DNA of 64,000 nucleotides from Weissella confusa (GCF_004766315.1 NZ_PVSN01000026.1:1-64000), one strand, 5' to 3'; shown: positions 18,136-28,107, counted from the first letter of the stretch. Notes: generated from the sequence alone by a model not told the origin. Made by a program: numbers and translations.

Positions 18136-18161
18136 ATGATTGTCGACTAGGAGATTTGATT

Positions 18162-18518
18162 ATGCGTCAAAACGCTTTGCTAGAAAAGTTGGTTGCTGAT
18201 CAATTGCGTACGGACATTCCTGAGTTCCGTGCCGGTGATTCAGTTCGTGTCCACGCTCGAATCGTTGAAGGTTCACGTGAGCGTGTGCAAATGTTCGAAG
18301 GTGTTGTTATCAAGCGTAAGGGTACTGGCATCCAAGCTACGTACACTGTTCGTAAGATTTCTAACGGTGTTGGTGTGGAGCGTACGTTCCCATTGCACTC
18401 ACCACGTGTTGACAAGATCGAAGTGACTCGTCACGGTCGTGTACGTCGCGCTAAGTTGTACTACTTGCGTGCATTGCACGGTAAGGCTGCTCGTATCCGC
18501 GAAGCACGCCGTGCCTAA
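18162..18518 (+). CDS. rplS: 50S ribosomal protein L19
   Basis: Large-subunit protein near the 30S interface, 118 residues. The core [29 protein letters not shown] and the SPRVDKIEV segment are typical L19. ATG 18162 follows the ribosome binding site AGGAG; an in-frame TTG at 18156 is less likely. It closes the split rpsP-rimM-trmD-rplS series. Confidence 0.97.
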   Translation: MRQNALLEKLVADQLRTDIPEFRAGDSVRVHARIVEGSRERVQMFEGVVIKRKGTGIQATYTVRKISNGVGVERTFPLHSPRVDKIEVTRHGRVRRAKLYYLRALHGKAARIREARRA

Positions 18519-18544
18519 TGACATTACGTCATTAAGCGATAAGA

Positions 18545-18576
18545 AAGCTGATTCCGTTTGGAATCAGCTTTTTTTG
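18545..18576 (+). terminator. Terminator of rplS
   Basis: 11-bp stem AAGCTGATTCC/GGAATCAGCTT with a 4-base loop, followed by T5. Confidence 0.92.
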
Positions 18577-18724
18577 TTGCACTTACGGATATTTAATTAG
18601 TAAAACGTTTAATGACAAAAATATAATTTTATTAGGGTTAATTTCATAATTTGTTATGAAAAAGGCGTGAAATAGGGTAAACTATAACGAGTGATATTTT
18701 CTATAAGGATTGGGTTTTCATATA

Positions 18725-20011
18725 ATGAGCGAGCAAAAAACAAAGAAGCAAAAGCGAATCATTGGGCTTGGCTGGCGCATTTTGTTAGGGTTGGTTGTCG
18801 GAATTATCTTGGGAGTTATTTTCTACCAAAATAAGACGGCGATTACGGCCATGCAAAATATCGGATCAATGTTTATTGGATTGATTCAAATGATTGTGTT
18901 GCCAATTGTGTTGTCTAGTTTGACAGTTGGTATTGCCAAGATGGGTGATATGCACAAGCTAGGTCGTATCGGTGGTAAGACAATTATCTACTTCGAAGTG
19001 TTGTCAACGTTGGCAATTGTCATTGGTTTGTTGGCTGGAAATATTTTCCAACCAGGTGCCCATGTTGATATCCACAACTTGCAAGCATCAAACATCAGTT
19101 CATACTTGAGTTCCGCTAAGGAAGCTGGTGAACACGGTATTTGGGCGACGTTGATGGATATTATTCCAACGAACTTCTTCGGCTCATTGGCTGAAGACAA
19201 GATGTTGCAAGTTATCTTCTTCGCTGTATTCTTTGGTTTGGGTACAGCGGCTATCGGTCCTAAGGGTCAAATTATTATTGATTTCTTGGACGCTGTTGCC
19301 GAGGTTATGTTTAAGGTGACGAACTGGGTCATGCAAGTTGCACCAATTGGTGTGGGTGCCTTGATTGGGGCGACAGTTGCCCAAATGGGTGTTAGCTCAT
19401 TGGGCTCACTTGGTTTCTTTATCTTCATCGCCTACGTCACAATGATTTTCTTCATCTTGGCTGTTTTGGGTGGTGTCTTGCACTTCTTTGGCGTCAACAT
19501 TTGGACGTTGATCAAGGTGTTGAAGGAAGAAATCATTTTGGCCTTCACGACTGCATCATCAGAAGCGACTTTGCCACGTATCGTGTCAAAGATGGAGAAG
19601 TTTGGTGTTAGCCAAGGTGTTGTCTCATTCGTTGTGCCAACTGGCTATACGTTTAACTTGGATGGGTCAGCCATCTACCAAGCGTTGGGTGCATTGTTTA
19701 TGGCCCAAGCATATGGTATTCACTTGTCTATTCAACACCAATTGACGTTGTTGGTCGTGTTGATGATTACCTCAAAGGGAATGGCTGGTGTGCCAGGAGC
19801 ATCATTCGTGGTGTTGTTGGCAACTGTTTCAACCATTGGTGTGCCAGTACAAGGTTTGGCCTTTATTGCTGGTATTGATCGTTTGGTCGACATGGGTCGT
19901 ACGGTGGTTAACGTTGTTGGTAACTCAGCTGCATCAATCGTTATTTCAAAGTCAGAAAAGGACTTTGATGAAGAAAAGAGCTTGCGTTATGTCGCAGCGA
20001 TGAACGACTAA
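18725..20011 (+). CDS. Dicarboxylate/amino acid:cation symporter (glutamate/aspartate type)
   Basis: Secondary transporter of the DAACS family, 428 residues, with about eight membrane helices. The serine-rich loop TTASSEATLP and the following PTGYTFNLDGSAIY are the family's substrate and sodium binding signatures, so Glu, Asp or a C4-dicarboxylate is the probable substrate. ATG 18725 is taken as start. An AAGGA lies about 15 bases upstream, which is long, and a TTG at 18710 would be too close to it. It is monocistronic. Confidence 0.93.
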   Translation: MSEQKTKKQKRIIGLGWRILLGLVVGIILGVIFYQNKTAITAMQNIGSMFIGLIQMIVLPIVLSSLTVGIAKMGDMHKLGRIGGKTIIYFEVLSTLAIVIGLLAGNIFQPGAHVDIHNLQASNISSYLSSAKEAGEHGIWATLMDIIPTNFFGSLAEDKMLQVIFFAVFFGLGTAAIGPKGQIIIDFLDAVAEVMFKVTNWVMQVAPIGVGALIGATVAQMGVSSLGSLGFFIFIAYVTMIFFILAVLGGVLHFFGVNIWTLIKVLKEEIILAFTTASSEATLPRIVSKMEKFGVSQGVVSFVVPTGYTFNLDGSAIYQALGALFMAQAYGIHLSIQHQLTLLVVLMITSKGMAGVPGASFVVLLATVSTIGVPVQGLAFIAGIDRLVDMGRTVVNVVGNSAASIVISKSEKDFDEEKSLRYVAAMND

Positions 20012-20019
20012 AAGTAATG

Positions 20020-20052
20020 ACGGAATCTTGCTGATGCAAGGTTCCGTTTTTT
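20020..20052 (+). terminator. Terminator of the symporter gene
   Basis: Stem ACGGAATCTTG/CAAGGTTCCGT followed by T6. Confidence 0.88.
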
Positions 20053-20166
20053 GATAATTTGAAGTGTTTCAATATGTTGTCAAACCTGACATCTGGTGTG
20101 GTCTAACCGTGAAAACTGTGTGATAATATAGGGACGATTAAAAAACGACGTAAGGAGGCGGCACTT

Positions 20167-21123
20167 GTGAACATTGCACGTGTACGTGAGTATGGACTAA
20201 AGGCAATTGTCTTTGTAGCAGCATCAGTTTTGGTTGCTGTCGCGATGAATAATTTCTTTATCCCAAATAATATCTTCTCCGGCGGATTTAACGGAGTTGC
20301 GCAGCTGCTTAGTTTGTTCTTCAAAGCAGTGTTTGGTATCAACGTTGAAGTTGGAGCCATTATCATGGCCGTTAACATCCCGCTAGCAATTGCTGGTTGG
20401 ATTTACGCTGGGCGAGAATTTACGATTCTATCATTTTTGAATAACTTCTTTGCGTCGTTCATGCAAATTATGTTGCCAAAGCAAACGCTGGTTGCACATG
20501 AGCCAATTTTGGCTGGTTTGTTTGGGGGGCTGCTACTAGGGGTGGCGATCGGTATCACATTTAAGTTGGGATTCTCAACCGGTGGTATGGATATTGTGGC
20601 GATGATTGTCCAAAAGACGACTGGAAAGTCAATTGGGTTCATCAACCTGTTTATTAATGGGTTTGTTGTTGTCATTGCTGGTTCATTTATTGGTTGGCAA
20701 AACGCGATGTACACGATTATTGGTATCTATGCGACGTCGGTTGCGGTTGATTCAATTCACACGCGTCACCAAAAGTTGACAGCATTCATTGTCACGAAGC
20801 GTTCTGATGAAGTGGTCAAAGCACTTCAAGAAGATTTGATTCGTGGTATTACGATTTTGCCGTCAGTTGGTGCTTACACACGTGAACCAAACACAACATT
20901 GATGATGGTTTTGTCACGTTATGAATTGACTGAGATGGAGCGTTTGACGAAGTCGGTTGATCCAGATGCGTTTATCAATATTGTTAATACCGTTAACGTT
21001 TCAAACAACTTCTGGAATGAAAATTTGCAGAGCCAAATTCGCCGTGAGCGACTAGCGGCACAAGCGCAAATTACCGAGGCATTGAATTTAGATGCTGAGG
21101 CTGATAAGCTAATGAATAAGTAG
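20167..21123 (+). CDS. YitT family membrane protein (DUF161 + DUF2179)
   Basis: Membrane protein of 318 residues with five or six helices in the N-terminal part (glycine motif [11 protein letters not shown]). A cytoplasmic C-terminal ligand-binding-like DUF2179 domain (about 225-290) has [12 protein letters not shown]. Its transport role is unknown. GTG at 20167 follows AAGGAGG. The small tautomerase gene starts 20 bases downstream and is likely in the same transcript. Confidence 0.9.
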   Translation: MNIARVREYGLKAIVFVAASVLVAVAMNNFFIPNNIFSGGFNGVAQLLSLFFKAVFGINVEVGAIIMAVNIPLAIAGWIYAGREFTILSFLNNFFASFMQIMLPKQTLVAHEPILAGLFGGLLLGVAIGITFKLGFSTGGMDIVAMIVQKTTGKSIGFINLFINGFVVVIAGSFIGWQNAMYTIIGIYATSVAVDSIHTRHQKLTAFIVTKRSDEVVKALQEDLIRGITILPSVGAYTREPNTTLMMVLSRYELTEMERLTKSVDPDAFINIVNTVNVSNNFWNENLQSQIRRERLAAQAQITEALNLDAEADKLMNK

Positions 21124-21143
21124 AAAAGAAAGAGGACATAATA

Positions 21144-21329
21144 ATGCCATTTGTACACGTAGAATTGGTTGAAGGTCGTTCAGACGAACAATTGAAGGGA
21201 ATGATGGCTGACATCACTGCAGCTGTTGAAAAGAACACTGGGGCACCACGTGAGGCAATCAAGGTGATTGTTAACGAAATGCGCGCTGACCGTTTCATGG
21301 ACGGCGGTACTTTGCGTTCTGAAAAGTAA
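21144..21329 (+). CDS. 4-oxalocrotonate tautomerase family protein
   Basis: Short enzyme of 61 residues. After Met removal the N-terminal Pro ([11 protein letters not shown]) is the catalytic base of the tautomerase superfamily. The conserved [12 protein letters not shown] block is present. The physiological substrate is unknown; in lactic acid bacteria such proteins are common orphans. It sits at the end of the YitT transcript and before a terminator. Confidence 0.93.
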   Translation: MPFVHVELVEGRSDEQLKGMMADITAAVEKNTGAPREAIKVIVNEMRADRFMDGGTLRSEK

Positions 21330-21341
21330 TTGCGTACAATA

Positions 21342-21376
21342 AGAGAGGTGGTTTTAAAAACCATCTCTCTTTTTTA
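21342..21376 (+). terminator. Terminator after the tautomerase gene
   Basis: Stem AGAGAGGTGG/CCATCTCTCT (one G-U) followed by a T-run. Confidence 0.88.
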
Positions 21377-21421
21377 CGCAACGGGGATGCGTAAACAATA
21401 AACGAATTATTAGGAGCTTTT

Positions 21422-22927
21422 ATGGCTGATCAATTTATCATGGCCCTTGATCAAGGGACCACAAGTACGCGTGCTATTTTGTTTGACGAAACCGGTACGG
21501 CCATTGCAACGGCACAAAAAGAGTTGCCACAAATCTTTAAGCAACCAGGTTGGGTTGAACATGATGCAATGACTATCTGGGATGATGCCCGTCAAGTGAT
21601 GGCCGAAGTTGTCATTAAGGCTAACGTGCCACCTTATAAGGTCGCAGGAATTGGTGTAACTAATCAACGTGAAACAACGGTGATTTGGGATCGGTTGACC
21701 GGTGAGCCAATTGCACCAGCTGTTGTTTGGCAATCAAAGCAAAGTGACGCGATTGCTGAGCAACTTAAGGCGGACGGTTTGACGGACTGGGTCTACGAGA
21801 AGACTGGTCTTTGGATTGATGCGTACTTCTCTGCAACGAAGATTATGTGGTTGCTTGATAATGTACCAGGTGCTCGTGAGCGTGCTGAACGTGGCGAATT
21901 GTTGTTTGGTACGATTGATAGCTGGCTATTGTATAAGTTGACGAATGGTGCGGTCCACGCGACGGATTACTCAAACGCCTCACGTACAATGCTATTTAAC
22001 ATTCACACGTTGTCATGGGATCAAGAGTTGTTGGACAAGTTCAATATTCCAGCCAGTATGTTGCCTGACGTTAAGGATTCATCTGGTGTGTTCGGTTACA
22101 CAGCTGACTATGCGTTCTTTGGTATTCAAGTGCCAATCGCTGGAATTGCTGGTGACCAACAAGCGGCTTTGTTCGGTCATAAGGCGTTTGAAGCTGGGGA
22201 TGTTAAGAACACTTTTGGAACCGGTTCATTTATCGTGATGAATACCGGGGATGATATCGCGACTTCAAAGAATGGTTTGTTAACGACGATTGGGTATGGC
22301 TTGGATGGCAAGGTGACGTACGCCTTGGAAGGATCAGTCTTTATTGCTGGTGCAGCTATTCAATGGCTTCGTGATGGTTTGGAGCTTATCAAGAGCGCCA
22401 AGGAGACCGCTGATTTGGCCGAGGTAGCCCGCAAACAACATCCTGAACCAATTTATCTAGTGCCAGCATTCAGTGGCCTAGGTGCGCCTTATTGGGACCA
22501 AAACGTCCGTGGTGCGATGTTTGGCTTGACGCGTGCCACGACAAAGGGTGACGTTGTTCGTGCAACGTTGGAGTCATTGGCCTACCAAACACGTGATGTG
22601 TTGGATGCCATGCAGACTGATACTGATTTGACAGTTGGTAGTTTGGTTATTGACGGTGGTGCAGCGGCGAATAACTACTTGCAACAATTCCAAGCAGATT
22701 TAATTAACGTACCGGTTCGTCGTCCAAAGCAACTTGAAACGACGGCTCTTGGAGCTGCATATCTTGCAGGTTTGGGTGTTGGTTACTGGGAGTCGATGGA
22801 TGCACTGCCCGAACAAGCGGCAACTGAGATGAAAGAACCGCTTGCAGAACGCCAAGTTGAAATGGCTAAGGCTTATACAGGGTGGCAACGAGCAGTCAAA
22901 GTCGCACGTATGTTCCCCTTGGATTAG
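21422..22927 (+). CDS. glpK: Glycerol kinase
   Basis: Phosphorylates glycerol to sn-glycerol 3-phosphate. The 501 residues are full length. The N-terminal ALDQGTTSTRAILFD phosphate loop, WVEHDAMTIW, GVTNQRETTVIWD and GTGSFIVMNTG are FGGY-kinase/GlpK hallmarks. The start follows the site TAGGAGC. It stands alone; the glycerol facilitator-like gene is about 20 kb away at 42902-43621, and no glpD is seen. Confidence 0.96.
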   Translation: MADQFIMALDQGTTSTRAILFDETGTAIATAQKELPQIFKQPGWVEHDAMTIWDDARQVMAEVVIKANVPPYKVAGIGVTNQRETTVIWDRLTGEPIAPAVVWQSKQSDAIAEQLKADGLTDWVYEKTGLWIDAYFSATKIMWLLDNVPGARERAERGELLFGTIDSWLLYKLTNGAVHATDYSNASRTMLFNIHTLSWDQELLDKFNIPASMLPDVKDSSGVFGYTADYAFFGIQVPIAGIAGDQQAALFGHKAFEAGDVKNTFGTGSFIVMNTGDDIATSKNGLLTTIGYGLDGKVTYALEGSVFIAGAAIQWLRDGLELIKSAKETADLAEVARKQHPEPIYLVPAFSGLGAPYWDQNVRGAMFGLTRATTKGDVVRATLESLAYQTRDVLDAMQTDTDLTVGSLVIDGGAAANNYLQQFQADLINVPVRRPKQLETTALGAAYLAGLGVGYWESMDALPEQAATEMKEPLAERQVEMAKAYTGWQRAVKVARMFPLD

Positions 22928-23306
22928 GCGATATGCAACGTAAACTTGATAAGTTTGTAAATAAATAATTGCAAAGTATATGTGCGTTGCAATACAAATG
23001 AAATAACGCAAATGACGATTAAGACAATCTACCTGTGACACAGGTGATGTTTCAATCGTCATTTTTGTTTGTATTCGTGCGGGTTTGCCTGTGACATATT
23101 TTGGATCACGACGATTATCTTAATTTTTACTAAAACATAGATTTTGTATTTGACATGCTAAAGTGTGAATTTTTGTATCCGAACATAAGTTCCCCAAATT
23201 TCAGCGAAAAAATAGGGTATTATAGAGTAGTCGAGATATTATTTAAAACTTTCTTAACACTTTTTCTGTAGACGAGAGTATATAAATCCTGAGAGGAGTA
23301 GTTCGT
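22928..23306 (+). other. Intergenic region glpK to LysM gene
   Basis: This 379-base stretch holds no convincing gene. It contains the long glpK terminator hairpin at 23011-23066 and then AT-rich DNA. A perfect -35-like TTGACA at 23150-23155 has only a weak -10 (TTGTAT) at 17 bases. A TATTAT at 23218-23223 lacks a good -35. One of these presumably drives the LysM protein gene. Confidence 0.6.
23011..23066 (+). terminator. Long hairpin terminator of glpK
   Basis: Outer stem AATGACGATT/AATCGTCATT (23011-23020, 23054-23063) encloses an inner hairpin ACCTGTG/CACAGGT and is followed by a T-run. It is longer than the other terminators in this window. Confidence 0.75.
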
Positions 23307-24664
23307 ATGGGACAAGTATCAACTAAAGCAATCGTTGCTGGTGTTGCCGGCGCTCTGGGCGTTGTTGCAACAACGCAAGTGCCAATGGTACAAGCAGCGG
23401 TTGATCAATTAGCGAACATCGCAACTGATTCAGAGCACGTTGCGACGACGCATGAATCATCAGCAGTGGTGGACAATGATGATAAGCAAGTGACAACCAA
23501 GTCAGATGTTGTTCGCGATAAGGTATTGGCTGCCGCACCAAAGATTTCTTTGCGTGCCGTTGCCAACGTTGCGCCAGTGGCGCCAGCAACTGACAACGTG
23601 GGGGATGTCGAGCTGCTAGCTAACTCGGAGACTGAAGTACCATCTTCCGCGACGGCAGTTTACACGCCAGCAGCGTCTTCAGCTGCGACAAGTGCTGCGG
23701 TGACACCGGCTGAGCAAGCAGTCGTATCAGAAGCTGAGGCAACGACAGAGAAGCCTGCTGATACAATCACGTACATAATTAAGGATGGCGACACGCTTGG
23801 CCAATTGGCAGCCCAATATGGGGTTTCAGTGGCAGCTATTCAAGCCTTGAATTCTGGCGTTGACGTGACAATGTTGCAAATTGGGCAAATTGTCTACATT
23901 CCAGCTGCAGGAGCAGCGACGGCCACGTCTGCATCAGTAGCCGCCTCAGAAGCGCCAGCTGTTGCTAGTGTGGCACCGTCAGAAGCGCCAGTGGTAGCTG
24001 AGTCATCAGTTGTGTCACAAACGTCAGAAGTGGCCTCGGAAGCACCGGTTGCGTCAGAGGCATCTGTCGTTTCAGAAGCACCAGTCGCACCAGCTGAATC
24101 ATCCGTTGTCAGTGAAACGCCAGTTATGGCCTCAGAAGCACCGGCTGAAGTACCAGCCACATCGGTTGCGACTTCAGAGACAGCGGTTGCACCATCAGAA
24201 GCAGCGTCGGTTGCATCAGAGGCACCAGCTTCTGACTATGTCAATGCACCGGCACTGTTCAAGGTGGTTTGACGGCATCACAACGTACGGCGATTGTTAA
24301 CGCTGCGTTGAAGTATGCTGGTCAAGACATTCCATACGTATGGGGTAGAAAGACACCAGCTGGTTTCGATTGCTCAGGCTTGGCGGCTTGGGTATTCAAT
24401 GATGCGGGACTAAGCTTGCCATCATACACGGTATCAGAGGAAGCATACGTTTCAACAACTGATGTTAAGACACCAGCTGATGTTATCACCACTGCACAAC
24501 CAGGAGATTTGTTGTTCTGGGGTGATCATGGTTCTTCATGGCACGTGGCTATTTATATCGGTAATGGTCAATATGTTGCCGCACCAGCACCAGGTTACAA
24601 TGTCCGCGTTGAAAACGTGACGACTGGCTTTATGCCTGCCTTTGTTGGTTCATATAACGCATAA
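23307..24664 (+). pseudogene. LysM-NlpC/P60 peptidoglycan hydrolase, split by a frameshift
   Basis: Two abutting frames together make a typical secreted cell-wall hydrolase. The first (23307-24272) has a signal peptide ending near VQAA, a LysM domain (about residues 153-199, TITYIIKDGDTLGQLA) and a long Ser/Ala/Glu/Pro linker. It stops with TGA. The second frame (24269-24664) encodes the NlpC/P60 domain with catalytic Cys in FDCSGL and His in SSWHVAIYIGNG. They are offset by one base at CTGTTCAAGGTGG; one extra T would join them as ...LFQGGLTAS. In the second part VWGRKTP replaces the usual VWGGKTP. Either the gene is inactivated, or the base call is wrong, or the domain is translated separately. 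Confidence 0.8.
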
Positions 24665-24671
24665 TTTCAAA

Positions 24672-24706
24672 AACACAGATGATGTTTAATCGTCTGTGTT
24701 TTTTTG
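24672..24706 (+). terminator. Terminator of the LysM-NlpC/P60 gene
   Basis: Stem AACACAGA/TCTGTGTT followed by T7. Confidence 0.85.
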
Positions 24707-24712
24707 TGCACC

Positions 24713-24746
24713 AAAAAAGCCGTTAGCACAGTGCTAACGGCTTTTT
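24713..24746. terminator. Terminator of the deoxynucleoside kinase gene (minus), bidirectional
   Basis: 11-bp stem GCCGTTAGCAC/GTGCTAACGGC flanked by an A-run and a T-run, just beyond the stop of the minus-strand kinase. Confidence 0.85.
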
Positions 24747-24752
24747 CAATCG

Positions 24753-25397
24753 TTACTTAACAGTTGCATCAAGTTCGGCCAAACGGGCGTCAATCGTCTC
24801 TAGGACTGCTTGACGGTTGGCTTCATCCTCAAGGTCAAATTGTTGCAAGTCGATCTTAATCTTTGGTGAAGCATCATATTCTTCGTACCACTTTTGGTAA
24901 GCGCTCCACATCTTGAAGTAGTAGCTACGCAATTCGTCGTTGTCTTCGAATTGTTCGTAGTCACGACCACGCTTCTTGATACGGTACAAGATCGTGTCAA
25001 AGTCAGCATCGGCGAAGACCATCAAGTCAGGACGTCCCTTTTGCATCGTTTGAATTTCCGCCATCATGTTGTTCAACAACGTCATGTAAACATCAAGTTC
25101 GGCGTCTGAAATGTTACCTTCGCGGTGGTTCTCTTGAGTGAAGAGGGCATCTTCATAAATTGAACGATCAAGGACATTGTTGTCGTCGGTCAAGGCCTTC
25201 TTAATCATCGCAAATCGCTTGTTCAAGAAGTAAATTTGCAATAGGAAACCGTATTGCTTGGGATCAGCGTAGTATAGGGGCAAAACCGGGTTTTCGCCAA
25301 CTGGCTCGAAGAATGCTTGCGTCCCCAAATGCTTTGCAATCAAATCAGTCAATGTCGTCTTACCAACACCAATCATACCTGCCGTGATAATCACCAT
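24753..25397 (-). CDS. Deoxynucleoside kinase (dGK/dAK/dCK family)
   Basis: Salvage enzyme that phosphorylates a deoxynucleoside with ATP. The 214 residues contain the P-loop GMIGVGKTT near the N terminus, the DRSIYED motif that holds the substrate base and sugar, and the lid RGRDYEQ. Lactic acid bacteria often carry two such subunits; only one is present here. The start at 25397 is preferred because GAAGGAAGAAGG precedes it; the frame is open to 25430. Exact base specificity cannot be read. Confidence 0.92.
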   Translation of the reverse strand: MVIITAGMIGVGKTTLTDLIAKHLGTQAFFEPVGENPVLPLYYADPKQYGFLLQIYFLNKRFAMIKKALTDDNNVLDRSIYEDALFTQENHREGNISDAELDVYMTLLNNMMAEIQTMQKGRPDLMVFADADFDTILYRIKKRGRDYEQFEDNDELRSYYFKMWSAYQKWYEEYDASPKIKIDLQQFDLEDEANRQAVLETIDARLAELDATVK

Positions 25398-25517
25398 GGT
25401 AGTCCTTCTTCCTTCAGAATTTTGTTTCAAGAATCGTCAACTACAGCATAAGCTGCGTTGAATAACTGATAACTATCTTAGCCAAAATATGAATTTAATT
25501 CAACGTCTTGACAAATA

Positions 25518-25565
25518 AAAAAAGAATGCCAAGTGGGGATAAACCCCACCGCTTAGGCATTCTTC
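25518..25565. terminator. Terminator of mscL (minus strand)
   Basis: A long imperfect hairpin, GAATGCC...GGCATTC outside and GTGGGG/CCCCAC inside, is flanked by an A-run that gives a T-run on the minus strand, downstream of mscL. Confidence 0.85.
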
Positions 25566-25614
25566 GGAAAGTGAATAAAATATGTCTATTTTATGTCGAA
25601 AATATCGTTCGGCT

Positions 25615-26010
25615 TTAGTCCTTCTTAGCAGCCAAAGCATCACGGATTTCTTGCAAAACGCCAAGCTCCGTTTCGATTGTTGCTTCTTCCTCTTCTTCAA
25701 CTTCCTTAGAAGTCAAAGCTTGTGCCTTACGGATTGCCTTCAAAATCAAGAAGACCGCAAAACTAGTCAACAAGAATGTGATCAACGTTGAGATGAAAGC
25801 ACCAATCTTGATGTCGGCAGATCCCACATGCCAAACAATAGCAGAAAATGAGATTGAACCTGTGACGATACCAACTAGTGGCATAATCAAATCGTCAACA
25901 ACTGATTTAACAACAGTTTGGAAAGCAGAACCCATGATGAAGGCGACAGCTAGGTCCATGACGTTTCCACGCATAATAAAGTCGCGGAACTCATTAATAA
26001 AATTACGCAT
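25615..26010 (-). CDS. mscL: Large-conductance mechanosensitive channel
   Basis: Emergency-release channel opened by membrane tension on osmotic downshock. The 131 residues have the usual N terminus (INEFRDFIMRGNVMDLAVAFIMG), two transmembrane helices and a C-terminal cytoplasmic helix (ELGVLQEIRDAL) after an unusually Glu-rich linker. It is monocistronic. Confidence 0.95.
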   Translation of the reverse strand: MRNFINEFRDFIMRGNVMDLAVAFIMGSAFQTVVKSVVDDLIMPLVGIVTGSISFSAIVWHVGSADIKIGAFISTLITFLLTSFAVFLILKAIRKAQALTSKEVEEEEEATIETELGVLQEIRDALAAKKD

Positions 26011-26184
26011 CTGAATACTCTCCTATATTCCTTTTGTTACCTTGTTTATAACTGTTTCAGAAATGTGACAGCAAGCAAAAGCATTTGAAAAACAAAGTAA
26101 AAATCAAATAATTATTCATGAATTGGTAATAAGCAGTTGCCTTTATTTGTTACAATAAAGGTAAACACACGGGGGATAATACAA

Positions 26185-27012
26185 ATGGTATATAAAATGC
26201 TAGTTTCAGACTTAGATGAGACGTTGTTGAATGATGATGGTACCGTTCACGAAGCCAATTTGGCAGCGATTAAGCAAGCTGTGGCGGCGGGATTTAAGTT
26301 TGTGCCCAACACTGGTCGTTCATTTAAGTCAGTCCAAGAATTGCTTAAGACGTTAGGACTTTACGACCAAGCCGGACAATATGTTATCTCTTACAATGGG
26401 GCAGCAATTGTTGAAAACAAAGACAATCAAGTCTTGTTGACGCGTGGCATGGATCTTGCGCTTGCGGAAAAGATTTTTAAGGCTGGCTTGGTGAACGAGA
26501 CGGTTGATGTGCACGTATATACGGTAGACACACTGTTCATTTACAACATCTCACCAACTGATAAGCAATACATGGCCGAGCGTGGTGTGCCGTATGAATT
26601 GATGGCAACGGATGACTTGTCATTCTTGGCTAACGAACAGCCGGTGATGAAGGTGATTTTTGAGCACCCTGATGAAGCTGTCCGTGAGCAAATTCGTGAT
26701 GCGGTGATTGCTGCTGTTGGGGCCGACCAAGTTGAAGCCACATTCTCATCTTCACGTTATGTTGAATTTAACAAGAAGGGTGTTGATAAGGGATCAGCAT
26801 CATTGTTGTTGGGTGAGAAGCTAGGCATTGCACGTGATGAAATTATTGCAGCTGGTGATAATAATAATGATTTAAAGATGCTGACTGCTGTTGGATTAGG
26901 TGTCAGTGTGGCGAATGGTATTCCAGCAATCAAGGAAGCCGCTGACGTTGTGACGTCAAAGACGAACAACGAGGGTGCGATTGCGGAAATTCTTGAAAAA
27001 TACGTACTGTAA
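26185..27012 (+). CDS. Cof-type HAD hydrolase
   Basis: Sugar-phosphate or cofactor phosphatase of the HAD superfamily (type IIB cap), 275 residues. Motif I is SDLDETLL (Asp9 and Asp11), and motif IV is AAGDNNNDLKML. Substrate unknown. ATG 26185 follows GGGGGAT; an in-frame ATG at 26137 would add 16 residues before motif I and is unlikely. A small membrane protein gene starts 13 bases after it. Confidence 0.92.
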   Translation: MVYKMLVSDLDETLLNDDGTVHEANLAAIKQAVAAGFKFVPNTGRSFKSVQELLKTLGLYDQAGQYVISYNGAAIVENKDNQVLLTRGMDLALAEKIFKAGLVNETVDVHVYTVDTLFIYNISPTDKQYMAERGVPYELMATDDLSFLANEQPVMKVIFEHPDEAVREQIRDAVIAAVGADQVEATFSSSRYVEFNKKGVDKGSASLLLGEKLGIARDEIIAAGDNNNDLKMLTAVGLGVSVANGIPAIKEAADVVTSKTNNEGAIAEILEKYVL

Positions 27013-27025
27013 GGATAGGTAAATA

Positions 27026-27238
27026 ATGGGATTAGCGTTGCAGATTGGCACGAGTATAATAACGGTGCTACTTTTTGTCGGACTGGCAGCAGTCGCGAAA
27101 ATAATGGCGTGGCCACTCTGGGTGTCAATCCCAGTATTCTTGCTCCTATTCGTCTTGATGACAGTTGTGATATCATGGTTGACGGTAACGTTGCGATTAA
27201 AGGCGGAAAAGAAGGAGGAAGAGGCTAATCATGACTAA
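27026..27238 (+). CDS. Small membrane protein (70 aa), unknown
   Basis: Protein of 70 residues with two hydrophobic helices (about 8-26 and 30-54) and a charged Lys/Glu tail. ATG 27026 follows the site AAGGATAGG. Its end overlaps the start of the CPBP protease gene by 8 bases, so the pair is translationally coupled. I recognise no family. Confidence 0.65.
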   Translation: MGLALQIGTSIITVLLFVGLAAVAKIMAWPLWVSIPVFLLLFVLMTVVISWLTVTLRLKAEKKEEEANHD

Positions 27239-27959
27239 GGAACATAATTGGATTGGTGACATTATCACCGGGCTGATTTGGATTATCATCGGTGTACTAC
27301 TGGATTTTGCGATTCAGGTTGCTGGCATGTACAGTGCACGCAGTATGGCGAGCTTGCTACATGTGTCAGCAAATAGTGCTGAACCAATCATCACGATGGT
27401 GCTGTTCTTAGCAATGTTTACCACAATTGCCGTCCTGGTGGTCGGTTATGGCGTTCGGCAACGCTCACCAAAGCTTGGTCTGCACAAGTTCAATGGACAT
27501 AAGGCAAACTGGATTTGGCGTGGCTACTTGATGATTATCGGTGCCGGTATTGTCACCGTCCTGTTGCAATATATTTTTGCCGGCGGGGTTCAGACGGCGA
27601 CGAATCAACAGGCGCTCGAAAAAATGGCCAGCACAGGCGGGACAAATCTAGTCTTTGTTATTTTGTTGGCGGTGGTTGTGGCACCATTAGTGGAAGAGTT
27701 GATCTTCCGTGGTATTGTGCTGAACTACTTCTTTAAGGATGGACCTTGGTGGCTAAATGTGGTCATTTCAGGGGTGCTGTTCGGTTATTTCCACGTCTTC
27801 CAAGATTTCCAAATCTTCGCGCTTATTCAGTATTCATTGATGGGAATTGCGTTGGCGGTTGTTTATAAGAAGACGAAACAGATTCAATATTCAATGATGA
27901 CGCACATGTTGAATAACGCGATTGCGTCGTTATCATTAATCTCGATGGCGTTGCATTAA
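27231..27959 (+). CDS. CPBP family intramembrane metalloprotease
   Basis: Membrane protein of 242 residues with about seven helices. The motifs EELIFRG (near residue 154), FGYFHVFQ and HMLNNAIA are the EExxxR, FxxxH and HxxxN signatures of CPBP (CAAX-type, formerly Abi) proteases. In lactobacilli relatives give bacteriocin self-immunity, but no bacteriocin gene is seen next to it. It is coupled to the small membrane protein upstream. Confidence 0.9.
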   Translation: MTKEHNWIGDIITGLIWIIIGVLLDFAIQVAGMYSARSMASLLHVSANSAEPIITMVLFLAMFTTIAVLVVGYGVRQRSPKLGLHKFNGHKANWIWRGYLMIIGAGIVTVLLQYIFAGGVQTATNQQALEKMASTGGTNLVFVILLAVVVAPLVEELIFRGIVLNYFFKDGPWWLNVVISGVLFGYFHVFQDFQIFALIQYSLMGIALAVVYKKTKQIQYSMMTHMLNNAIASLSLISMALH

Positions 27960-28107
27960 TCGTTACACCGTGTGTTTCGAAAATGCAACATAAAAGGTGT
28001 TATGGAAGCTCCCTTAATCAGTGCATATTAGCTTGTTTTTCGATAAACTAATACTTGTAATTAGTAAGTATGCGAATATAAATAAGCACGGAAAGAGGAT
28101 TTGGCAC

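Noticed and set aside
24269-24664. NlpC/P60 frame as an independent gene starting at TTG
   Set aside because: AAGGTGG is only one base before the TTG, there is no signal peptide, and the domain fits as the missing end of the LysM protein.
27231-27959. CPBP protease as bacteriocin immunity gene
   Set aside because: No bacteriocin precursor with a double-glycine leader or ABC exporter was found nearby, so immunity is not supported.
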